A stretch of DNA of 64,000 nt from Streptomyces sp. NBC_00775. Lineage in GTDB: Bacteria; Actinomycetota; Actinomycetes; Streptomycetales; Streptomycetaceae. Position 1 is the stretch's first letter; every line of letters starts with the position of its first letter. A program made the translations under genes and the position numbers. The DNA is taken from positions 6,944,001-7,008,000 of the forward strand of contig NZ_CP108938.1 in assembly GCF_036347135.1 (NCBI RefSeq), given 5' to 3'. A model generated the notes under the pieces. The model saw nothing but the letters and a program-made list of their open reading frames with translations. It did no database searches and had not been told where the DNA came from. Below, piece after piece: positions 50,258 to 57,411 of this stretch.

Positions 50258-51613
50258 TCAGACGGTGACGGGGGCCGTCTTGGACAGCGGCACGCGGTCC
50301 GACGGCAGCGCGGCGGTGGCGGGCCGGAAGGCCGCCAGCGCGGGCAGGTCCGGGGTCCGGTCAGCGTGCTTGTTGCAGAGGTTCACGGCCTCGCGCAGCG
50401 TGGTGTGCGGGGCGCGGATACGGGCCCAGCCGCCGGAGGCGTCGCCGGTGATGGCGATGCCGGGAGTCTCGGTGGGGATCTGGATGGCGGCGAGGACGGC
50501 GTCCGGGGAGATGTCCCCGAAGGCCATGTTGGCGGAGGATTCGTCGTTGACGCGGTGCGCGGTGCGGCCGGTGAGCTGGGCGCGGAGCATCGTGATGCCC
50601 TTGCCGAGTTCGGAGCCGAAGCGCTGCCCGCAGATCTCCAGGTAGATCCCGGAAGCACGGCCGAGCTGGGCGAGGCGGACCAGGGCGGTGATGATCCGGT
50701 CCCGGCGCTTCTCCTCGTCCTTGGTGGCGAACAGGGCGAGTTCGGCGACCTCGTCGACCAGGACCACGATGGGCACCGGGCGCAGATCGTTGGGCAGGTC
50801 CCAGATGTCGGCGGCGATCTCCGCGTCCGGCACGTTCACGGTGATCCGCTGCTCGGCGCGGATGAGTTGGTAGACGCCTTCCATGTGGGTGACGAGGGCT
50901 TCGAGGAGGCCGAGGGCGGTGTCCGGGTTGTCGGCGAGCGCGGAGAACCGGCGTGCCAGCGGGAAGAGTTCAACGCCCTGCTTGCAGTCGATGCCGACGA
51001 GCGCGACGTTCATCGGGGCGAGACCGGCGACCAGGTTGCGCTGGTAGACGGACTTGCCGGACTCGGTGGCGCCGAGGGTGAGACCGTGCGGGACGGCCCG
51101 ATAGTCGCGGTAGTGCACTGCGCCGTCCTCGCGCAGGGCGACCGGGACCCGCATGGGGGCCGTGTCGGTCTTGGCGGGCATGTGGACCTGCTTGAGCACG
51201 TCGTAGCCGGTCATCCTCAACTCGACGACACCTGAGCGCAGTTCGCGGGAGGTGACGCCGTACATGCTGAAGGAATGGCGCAGCCGGTCCGTGGCGGCGG
51301 AGACGTCGAAGGCGTCCTGCCCGGGCCGGAGTTTGAGCCGCAGCACCAGGCCGGTACGCGTGGGGCGGACTCGCCGGATGCGCGGGGCGCGGGACTCCGG
51401 GACGGGCCGGTTGGCGATCCGGGCGAAGGCCAGGCGCCAGCGGGAGGGCGGGACGGTCAGCCCGCACGCGTCCATGACCGAGCCGTAGCGGACCAGGACC
51501 CGCAGCATCGCGAAGACGGCACCGAAAGCCGACCAGTACCAGGCGGGGCGCCGCCACCGCAGGATCACTGCGGCAGCGACGACCAGCACCAGCGCGACCG
51601 TGAAGACGGCCAT
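50258..51613 (-). CDS. traB: FtsK/SpoIIIE-like DNA translocase TraB (TraSA)
   Basis: The 451-residue protein has an N-terminal membrane region (VFTVALVLVVAAAVILRW, AWYWSAFGAVFAMLRVL), then an FtsK-type ATPase: Walker A region LTLGATESGKSVYQRNLVAG, Walker B VPIVVLVDEVAEL, and a C-terminal winged-helix-like end. TraB hexamers move double-stranded DNA between hyphae and recognise short repeats of the clt locus. It is sufficient for Streptomyces conjugation. The ATG at 51613 follows the upstream gene's stop by two bases. Confidence 0.92.
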   Translation of the reverse strand: MAVFTVALVLVVAAAVILRWRRPAWYWSAFGAVFAMLRVLVRYGSVMDACGLTVPPSRWRLAFARIANRPVPESRAPRIRRVRPTRTGLVLRLKLRPGQDAFDVSAATDRLRHSFSMYGVTSRELRSGVVELRMTGYDVLKQVHMPAKTDTAPMRVPVALREDGAVHYRDYRAVPHGLTLGATESGKSVYQRNLVAGLAPMNVALVGIDCKQGVELFPLARRFSALADNPDTALGLLEALVTHMEGVYQLIRAEQRITVNVPDAEIAADIWDLPNDLRPVPIVVLVDEVAELALFATKDEEKRRDRIITALVRLAQLGRASGIYLEICGQRFGSELGKGITMLRAQLTGRTAHRVNDESSANMAFGDISPDAVLAAIQIPTETPGIAITGDASGGWARIRAPHTTLREAVNLCNKHADRTPDLPALAAFRPATAALPSDRVPLSKTAPVTV

Positions 51614-51615
51614 GA

Positions 51616-51969
51616 TCAGGCCGCCTTGGGCTTCGACGCGCCAGCGGCGAGCGAGGTGACCGCGACCGCGCGGAACGCGATCCCGTGCCGCTTCTGCCCG
51701 TTGAACTCGTTCTCCCACGCCGAGGCGACCAGACCCGTCAGGGCGACCGGGGTCCCCATGGCCAAGTCCTCGGAGACGCCCGGCTGCGGAACGGTGAGCT
51801 TGAGGATCTCCACCTCGTCCGGCGTGGAGAACATGACCTCCACCGTCATCAGGGTCACGCCGTCCTTGTCGACGGCGATCTCACCGGTACGCCGGTCCTT
51901 GACCTTCGGCTGCGGGCTCTTGGCGACCATCACGGTCGCGGCGGTGGTGTCGACGGGAATCTGACGCAT
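51616..51969 (-). CDS. Conserved AICE protein upstream of traB
   Basis: The 117-residue, beta-rich protein includes MRQIPVDTTAATVMVAKSPQ, TLMTVEVMFSTPDEVEILKL and GTPVALTGLVASAWENEFNG, giving an OB-fold-like impression. AGGAG precedes the ATG at 51969. It is the first gene of the leftward transfer operon and is conserved with traB in other elements; function unknown. Confidence 0.72.
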   Translation of the reverse strand: MRQIPVDTTAATVMVAKSPQPKVKDRRTGEIAVDKDGVTLMTVEVMFSTPDEVEILKLTVPQPGVSEDLAMGTPVALTGLVASAWENEFNGQKRHGIAFRAVAVTSLAAGASKPKAA

Positions 51970-52061
51970 CGTCTGTTCTCCTGCATCTAGCGGATGTTGA
52001 CCGGTGCTTGCCGGTGAGATCAGGAGACCGCGAGAGGCCGTGGACGTATCACGGTCCGTCT

Positions 52062-52107
52062 GGACGTTTAGGGACGCCTGAGCTACCGTCAAAACGTCCC
52101 TACGTCC
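52062..52107. promoter_or_regulatory. Candidate operator in the divergent AICE promoter region
   Basis: GGACGTTTAGGGACG (52062-52076) faces CGTCCCTACGTCC (52095-52107), an imperfect inverted repeat between the transfer operon and the HTH gene. Its position suits autoregulation by that protein and repression of transfer. Confidence 0.55.
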
Positions 52108-52124
52108 CACGGGGAGGACGCCTC

Positions 52125-52862
52125 ATGGCGAACGAGCGTCTGCGCGCGGCCATTTCGGCGAAGGGCGAGACCATCCAGTCCGTTGCTGACCACGTCGGCG
52201 TGGACCCGAAGAGCGTCGAACGATGGATCACCACGAACCGCACGCCGCACAGGGGCCACCGCTGGAAGGCCGCGAGCTACCTAGGCGTTGACGAGGTCTA
52301 CCTCTGGCCGACCGTGGAGAAGCAGGCCGAGACCGCGAGCACGTCCGAACTGGTCACGTACTACCCGCACCGCGGCGCCGTCCCGGCTTCCCTGTGGTCG
52401 TCGCTGATCGAGAAGGCGACAGATCAGGTCGAAATCCTGGTATACGCAGGACTGTTCCTCTTCGACAGCCACCCCGATCTACCCGACCAGCTCGCAGAGA
52501 AGGCAACGGCCGGCACTCAGGTCCGTGTCCTCCTGGGCGACCCGGACTCGCAGATGATCCGCCAGCGAGGCGAGGAGGAAGGTATCGGCGACGATCTGGC
52601 CGCCCGAGCTCGGATAACCCGCCGCTATCTCGAACCGGCGGCGAAGACTCCCGGTGTGGAGATCAGGCTTCACGACACGATCCTGTACAACTCCATCTAC
52701 CGCTTCGATGACGACGTGTTGGTTAACCCGCACGTTCTCGGAGCCCCGGCAGGACAGAACCCGATCCTGCACTTCCGCTACATCCCCGGTGCCCGCACCT
52801 TCCGGCACTACATGCGCAGCTTCGACTACGCGTGGGAGCGAGGGACTCCGGTGACGCCATGA
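52125..52862 (+). CDS. HTH regulator with DUF5919/PLD-like domain
   Basis: The 245-residue protein has an N-terminal Xre-type helix-turn-helix (RLRAAISAKGETIQSVADHV, GVDPKSVERWITTNRTPHRG). A ~170-residue domain of DUF5919 type (VEILVYAGLFLFDSHPDL, AGTQVRVLLGDPDSQMIRQRG, GVEIRLHDTILYNSIYRFDD) follows, recalling phospholipase D folds but without the HKD motif. It probably represses the transfer and replication operon and senses an unknown ligand through the second domain. GGGGAGGA precedes the ATG at 52125. Overlaps the next gene by four bases. Confidence 0.82.
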   Translation: MANERLRAAISAKGETIQSVADHVGVDPKSVERWITTNRTPHRGHRWKAASYLGVDEVYLWPTVEKQAETASTSELVTYYPHRGAVPASLWSSLIEKATDQVEILVYAGLFLFDSHPDLPDQLAEKATAGTQVRVLLGDPDSQMIRQRGEEEGIGDDLAARARITRRYLEPAAKTPGVEIRLHDTILYNSIYRFDDDVLVNPHVLGAPAGQNPILHFRYIPGARTFRHYMRSFDYAWERGTPVTP

Positions 52863-53179
52863 CTGTTGAGGAACTACCACTGCTCGCGGACGTCTTCCCC
52901 CAGCTGACGGCCGACATCCTGCGCCTGCTCGACCCCGACGATACGGTCCTGATCAAACAGATCCCGACCTTGCGGTACTACGGTGCCTGCACGTGCACGC
53001 CCACCTGCCGCAACCTCCTGACCGCACCGCAGGGTTCGCCCACCCCGTATGTGTGCCAGCTGGAAGAGAACGACGAGGCTGTGATGTGGCTCAGTCTTGA
53101 TCCAAGCGCGACGGTCATCGTCACCATCGAGGTACTGGATGGCCGCGACCTCGGACCGGCGAGCGTGCAGCGATCCTGA
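52859..53179 (+). CDS. Hypothetical AICE protein with a Cys cluster
   Basis: The 106-residue protein has one compact cysteine group, YYGACTCTPTCRNLL, in a mostly acidic sequence (MTVEELPLLADVFPQLTADI; LEENDEAVMWLSLDPSATVI). No family recognised. It is translationally coupled (ATGA) to the HTH gene and followed 31 bases later by the Nudix gene. Confidence 0.68.
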   Translation: MTVEELPLLADVFPQLTADILRLLDPDDTVLIKQIPTLRYYGACTCTPTCRNLLTAPQGSPTPYVCQLEENDEAVMWLSLDPSATVIVTIEVLDGRDLGPASVQRS

Positions 53180-53210
53180 CCACTGGCGGGGGACGTGCGA
53201 GGCTGGACGT

Positions 53211-53681
53211 ATGGCCCGCATCGACTACTTCAATGATCCGAACGCCCCGAAGGCGAACAGCATCGTGCCCTCAGTCACCGCCGTGGCATTGAACGAGGCC
53301 GGGGAAGTCCTGTTGATCCACAAGACGGACAACGACCTGTGGGCGCTCCCTGGCGGCGGTGTCGACGTCGGGGAGTCAGCCCCCTATGCCGCCGTACGGG
53401 AGACGAAGGAAGAGACCGGCTTCGACGTTGAGGTGACGGGTTTGGTCGGCCTCTACACCAACCCGGCGCACGTCATCGGGTACGACGACGGCGAAGTGCG
53501 CCAACAGTTCTCGATCTGCTTCGCGGCGCGCATCGTCGGCGGAGAGCTGCGGACCAGCAGCGAGAGCAAGGAAGTGGCGTTCGTCGCGCCGAACAGGCTG
53601 GACGAACTGAACATCCACCCGTCCATGCGGATGCGGATCGACCACGGCATGGCCGAACGGCAAACGCCCTACATCGGCTGA
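53211..53681 (+). CDS. pif: Nudix hydrolase, Pif-like
   Basis: The 156-residue protein has a complete Nudix box (GGVDVGESAPYAAVRETKEE followed by TGF), i.e. GX5EX7REX2EEXG, near residues 50-73. The pSAM2 immunity factor Pif, which blocks redundant transfer into cells already carrying the element, is a Nudix protein in the same position beside the regulator, so this is the likely counterpart. Substrate unknown. It converges with, and overlaps by 13 bases, the HD gene. Confidence 0.8.
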   Translation: MARIDYFNDPNAPKANSIVPSVTAVALNEAGEVLLIHKTDNDLWALPGGGVDVGESAPYAAVRETKEETGFDVEVTGLVGLYTNPAHVIGYDDGEVRQQFSICFAARIVGGELRTSSESKEVAFVAPNRLDELNIHPSMRMRIDHGMAERQTPYIG

Positions 53682-54229
53682 TCATCGATACGCGCACGGG
53701 TACGTTCGACGGCCGCGCCAAGATACGGGCGAGCCTTGCTGATCGCATTGTGCACAGCGCTTCCCGGCTCGTACCGCACGAGGATCTCATCGATGCGTCG
53801 ATCGAAGTCGAAGGCCTGCCCGGCGGGGCCCGTCGTCATGTCCGCGTAGATCAAGGCGTCGAGGAGTGGCGAGTCCTCACGCTCGTATGCTTCCAACTCC
53901 GTCGACAGCCCGCGCTGCTCGGCCTCATAGACGGCCCCGGAGTGATGTGCGACGAGCCGCACGAGTCGATCAGGGGCGCCGAGCCTCTCCAGATACCGTG
54001 CACCGTCGAGCGGATGAAATCCCGTGTCTCGCAGCTCTGGCGCGTACCCGAGGTCATGGAGCCAGGCCGCTGCGACGAGGAGATCGCGCTCTTGCGCAGG
54101 GACAGCCGCGGACGCCTCACGGGCCCGAGCGGCTACGGCCTGAGTGTGCAGCCATCTGTTTCCAAGCGGGGGCAACAGTGACTCGGCCAGTTCGGCCGCG
54201 CCTTGGGGCGTGTCCAGTGCAGAGGGCAT
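53669..54229 (-). CDS. HD-domain phosphohydrolase
   Basis: The 186-residue protein has the HD metal site visible as RWLHTQAVAARAREAS, LLVAAAWLHDLGYAPEL (the HD pair), FHPLDGARYLERLGAP and VRLVAHHSGAVYEAE. HD proteins of this size hydrolyse nucleotides or phosphodiesters. The ATG at 54229 begins the domain. Homologous HD genes occur beside Nudix genes in actinomycete genomes. In this element it lies between a Nudix gene and an alarmone-synthetase-like gene, but direction and distance do not make it part of either operon. Confidence 0.85.
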   Translation of the reverse strand: MPSALDTPQGAAELAESLLPPLGNRWLHTQAVAARAREASAAVPAQERDLLVAAAWLHDLGYAPELRDTGFHPLDGARYLERLGAPDRLVRLVAHHSGAVYEAEQRGLSTELEAYEREDSPLLDALIYADMTTGPAGQAFDFDRRIDEILVRYEPGSAVHNAISKARPYLGAAVERTRARIDDQPM

Positions 54230-54345
54230 GAATCGCACCGTAGCCGAGTTGGCTACCCAGCCGACAGCCCATGGCCGAGCGCCCCAACAGTGCACAGCGC
54301 GGTAGAACTTTCCCTACTTCATCAAGGCCCGCGCACGGCGCGGGC

Positions 54346-54412
54346 GCGCGCCGCCTTGTCGGCGGGGCCGCCGCCCTGTCTTCGCCAGCGGCGGCCCCGC
54401 CCGGCGGCGCGC
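54346..54412. repeat. Nested GC-rich palindrome
   Basis: Inner perfect 14-base arms GGCGGGGCCGCCGC (54361-54374) and GCGGCGGCCCCGCC (54388-54401). Outer 10-base arms GCGCGCCGCC (54346-54355) and GGCGGCGCGC (54403-54412). The folded strand would give a long cruciform stem with a 13-base loop. Confidence 0.85.
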
Positions 54413-54487
54413 TAGCGAGCTGCGGGCACGAAGGGGGAGACACCCTCTGTGGCTGGGGCGGTCGGCTCCACGGCTTTAGGCAGCCAC

Positions 54488-54596
54488 TTTGGGGCGAGCC
54501 TCTAAGATCATGGCCCCAACGTCGTGCTTTACCGGGCAGGTCCACAGACTGCCCGACTCGCCATGAGCTTACGGGGCCATGATCACTCGCCCCAAA
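54488..54596. repeat. Three-tier inverted repeat
   Basis: TTTGGGGCGAG (54488-54498) pairs with CTCGCCCCAAA (54586-54596). GATCATGGCCCC (54506-54517) pairs with GGGGCCATGATC (54573-54584), and an internal CGGGCAG/CTGCCCG hairpin (54533-54539, 54549-54555) closes the centre. Confidence 0.85.
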
Positions 54597-54636
54597 GCAG
54601 CTCCAGCCCAAAGCCGCTCCGCCGACCTCGATTGCG

Positions 54637-55467
54637 TCACGCCTGCGCTGCCCAAGGGGGGAGAGAGCGACGAAGATAGGATGCGGTTTTCGCAATGTCA
54701 TCGCAAAGGGCCGGGAGGGCTGACTCGGAGACGACGGTGATGATCGAATGGAGTGAATAAGATTTCGACACCCCCTTCTTCCATACAATCGTGCCGCGCT
54801 CGGCCGGTTCGATTAGCATCTCGCCAGAATCATTCAATTTGCAGGTGAATATCGGAGAGTCGACTACGATAATTGGAACGGCTACATGCATCGCCAAATT
54901 TCCCCTATGTGGATACATATTGGCGACTGCATGAGCCGCCTTTGTTACGCTAACCATGGCGCCGTATGCAGCGTCTTCTCTGTTCTTACCCAGGCTGCTC
55001 CGGACTGCCGAGTATGCGGGATTGTCTCCAATGTTAAATAGGGGCAGGATCTCCGCAAGGGGCGTTTTTGTGACATTGATTTCTCGGGCGTAGCGGACCC
55101 AGTGGTGCTGTGCCGCGTTCAACACGAACCGCTGTGCCACACTCGCCACCGGATGCAGGTCTGCTCCCTCGAACAGGACCCATGGCTTCCCTGGCGCACT
55201 CTTGCACTCGATTACAGGGCAGAGAAAGGATGCTACTTGGCCATCGAGGTTCGCCAGATCGCAGAGGGGAATGCGTGCAGTGACGTCAATCTCTCTATGG
55301 TCTCCTGACTCGCTATCTACGTAGTAATCCGATGAGATTGCGCGAATCCCCTTCCTTTTTAGTTCTCTGGCGACTCGCATTTCAAGGGGGTATCCCTGAA
55401 GTGCCAACCATGCCTGCAGCTTCGCCGTTAGGGACTCTTCGTCCGGCCCAGTACTCTCACTAGGCAA
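54637..55467 (-). CDS. PD-(D/E)XK-like nuclease, second gene of a RelA/SpoT operon
   Basis: The protein has about 276 residues. The N-terminal part carries a PD-(D/E)XK pattern: a Glu in YPLEMRVARELKRKG, Asp in DHREIDVTARIPL and the E-x-K pair in CPVIECKSAPGKPW (roughly residues 29, 61 and 87/89). The remaining ~180 residues are unassigned (SVAQRFVLNAAQHHWVRYA, VPIIVVDSPIFTCKL). Base composition is visibly lower in G+C than host genes. AGGAG is nine bases before the TTG at 55467; another TTG at 55476 is too close to it. It follows the RelA/SpoT-domain gene by about 50 bases on the same strand. Nuclease activity is inferred from the motif. Confidence 0.7.
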   Translation of the reverse strand: MPSESTGPDEESLTAKLQAWLALQGYPLEMRVARELKRKGIRAISSDYYVDSESGDHREIDVTARIPLCDLANLDGQVASFLCPVIECKSAPGKPWVLFEGADLHPVASVAQRFVLNAAQHHWVRYAREINVTKTPLAEILPLFNIGDNPAYSAVRSSLGKNREDAAYGAMVSVTKAAHAVANMYPHRGNLAMHVAVPIIVVDSPIFTCKLNDSGEMLIEPAERGTIVWKKGVSKSYSLHSIITVVSESALPALCDDIAKTASYLRRSLPPWAAQA

Positions 55468-55516
55468 AGTGGGCAACTCCTATTCTGCGGATTAATGGTG
55501 ATGTCGCCCTCTGAAA

Positions 55517-56617
55517 TTATGATGACCGAATTCCTTCATATGTTAGTTTCAAGTGCTTTAGCGTCACCTCGTGATAAGGGGGATCTTGTACATCACCCTT
55601 AGCGCACTTGTAAAGCCAGAGATAAAAAAGCCCGATACCAGAAGGGAGAACTTCAAAGCCATCGTCAGGATCGTCAAATTCTCCCATTTCGCTCACATCG
55701 GTACCTTTGGGCCAAAGGCGCGGTGTCGCGTCATCTGAAATCCAAGCATGGGCGAACTTTGCAATTTCTTGTGCGTCCCGCTCGATTTCTTCCTTGGCGT
55801 CCTTGAGTGTTTCGAAACCCGCACTTTTGAGTTCGCCCTGACGGGCAGCGGCATAGGTGCGAGTTGGCCGGGTCAGCGACATGCCTACAGCCTTAGAAAT
55901 GCTTCGGTCTAGTTGGCGAAGCACTGTTTCCCGACGCATGAAGGCATAGACCGCATCTTGATCGATGGACACGCCTTTCCAGTTCCTGCGGTCGGCAGCT
56001 TCCAGCCTCTGCTGATGTCGAACTAGGTAGTTTCGAATCTCCTGAAACTCATTATCCGCTACCTCGAGGAGGCCCGCGACACGCGAGAATCGCCTCCTTA
56101 CTTCCGCGGGAATGCCGCTCGAAGATTTATATCCGAGATCGTGCTCAATCTCTGCCCATGCATGCTGCAAGATGGACCTGATTTGAATCTCAAACGTACA
56201 GTCAGTAAATCTCGCATACTCGGCCAAGTTGGACCTATTCTCACCAAGGCGGGCAACGTAATGTAGCGAAAGGTAGCCGAACCGGTCCGGATCGAGTAGC
56301 GCCCTCTTGTCGGTAGAGTTCTCGTTGTCGATTGAGAATTCTCTGCGAATCACTTTGGCTACTTGATCTACATCGTCAGGGAAATATGTGACGATGCGAA
56401 CGCCTAGCATGTCGGTTAGATCAGAAATGCCGGTGTATGTTTTACTTGGCTTCGTCAGCTTTTTAATAGTACTGACTTTTGTCTTAACGCGCGACCGGAC
56501 ATAGTGAAACTGAATGCCCTCCGAAAGGAGCAACTCTCGTAGGAGGGATTCTAGAGCCGGAGCAAAATTCCGCAGCGGCTCAGCGACTTCTTCATAGTCC
56601 GCACCCTTGTCAGACAA
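55517..56617 (-). CDS. RelA/SpoT-domain nucleotidyltransferase
   Basis: The ~366-residue protein's synthetase-fold motifs are intact: RVKTKVSTIKKLTK, ISDLTDMLGVRIVTYFPDD, FGYLSLHYVARLG and FEIQIRSILQHAWAEIEHDLGYK. There is no HD hydrolase, TGS or ACT domain, so it resembles small alarmone synthetases and toxSAS toxins with an added ~170-residue helical C-terminal region (VADNEFQEIRNYLVRHQQRL onward). It could make (p)ppGpp/(p)ppApp or pyrophosphorylate tRNA. Low G+C for this genome, unlike the conjugation genes. I prefer TTG 56617, which has GGAGG upstream; TTG 56635 is possible. First gene of the operon with the nuclease. Confidence 0.82.
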   Translation of the reverse strand: MSDKGADYEEVAEPLRNFAPALESLLRELLLSEGIQFHYVRSRVKTKVSTIKKLTKPSKTYTGISDLTDMLGVRIVTYFPDDVDQVAKVIRREFSIDNENSTDKRALLDPDRFGYLSLHYVARLGENRSNLAEYARFTDCTFEIQIRSILQHAWAEIEHDLGYKSSSGIPAEVRRRFSRVAGLLEVADNEFQEIRNYLVRHQQRLEAADRRNWKGVSIDQDAVYAFMRRETVLRQLDRSISKAVGMSLTRPTRTYAAARQGELKSAGFETLKDAKEEIERDAQEIAKFAHAWISDDATPRLWPKGTDVSEMGEFDDPDDGFEVLPSGIGLFYLWLYKCAKGDVQDPPYHEVTLKHLKLTYEGIRSS

Positions 56618-56635
56618 GGTTCCCTCCACCGTCAA

Positions 56636-57411
56636 CGCGTAGTGCCGAAGTTCACGTTCCCCGATCGTATGCGCGATCCGCGTTGGTGCGCTGGGGGATG
56701 TTGTAAGTAGCGAGATCAGACCGATCCTCGCTCAAGTGGCTTGGGCGAGACTCTCGTAGCGATACTGACGTGGAGTACTTCCAGGAAACCTTGAGGATCG
56801 GCAGGTGCGGCTGTGGCCGGACCTGCCCGCTCGCTCCAAGTGCATCGGGCGACGCTCACGCTCGCAATGAGCACGGGTGACTGTCTACCTGAGGGACCAG
56901 GCAGAGGACCACTAGGGGGCAGGGGCGTCGCATGTCCAAGGTCCGAGGCCCGCCCAGCTTGCTTCGGGGCGAAGAGGTCGCGTGCCACAGGCGTGCCACA
57001 TCGTGCGGTCAACCACGGTCAACGACGGCTCGCCGCAGTCGAGATGGGCCGGTCACCTGAGTGGCTGACACGGCAAGGCTGGCCTGGGAAGCGGTCCTTC
57101 CGACCACGTCCGCCCTTACAAGGCAGATGTCGGCGGTTCGAAACCGTCCACGCCCATGACAACGTCGACGGACTGCGGCGGACGCCTACAGACACCTACG
57201 GGCCATCGCAGCAGGTCAGACGAGCACTGTCCCAAGGTCAGCCGCGTGCTCAAGTTGCTTCGGGAAGAGGGGCTCACAGCCTGCCAGCACTGCAAGAGGT
57301 AGCAGTGCGAGCGTCTCGGGGATCTCCGGCCCCGGACTTGGCCTGATCCGCGTTGGCGTCGGTGATCGGCGCGCGTTCCACGCGGACTTCCTCGTGGCGC
57401 ACGGGGGCGGT
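56636..57411. other. Gene-free scar region
   Basis: There is no intact gene in 776 bases. It contains the RelA/SpoT operon promoter, sequence like an integrase tail and attachment region (GTGCCACAGGCGTGCCACAT, then CGGTCAACCACGGTCAACGA, about 56990-57025), the tRNA-Val 3'-half fragment and, at 57300-57411, the out-of-use 3' end of the PRC-barrel gene beyond its TAG. Confidence 0.5.
57110..57156 (+). pseudogene. 3' half of a tRNA-Val(UAC)-like gene
   Basis: An anticodon loop CTTACAA flanked by CCGCC/GGCAG (one mismatch), variable loop AGATGTC, T-arm GGCGG-TTCGAAA-CCGTC and acceptor 3' strand ending CGCCCA. The D-arm and 5' acceptor strand are absent upstream. This is what an attachment scar at a tRNA 3' end looks like. 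Confidence 0.6.

Larger units (their letters stand above)
54230..54636. other. Gene-free region with two large palindromes
   Basis: This 407-bp stretch has no gene. It holds the two nested inverted repeats listed separately and could be a replication origin (dso or sso), a transfer locus (clt) or both. Leftward HD and leftward nuclease genes flank it. Confidence 0.55.

Noticed and set aside
57061..57156. Complete tRNA-Val gene
   Set aside because: No D-arm or matching 5' acceptor strand can be found upstream of the anticodon arm.
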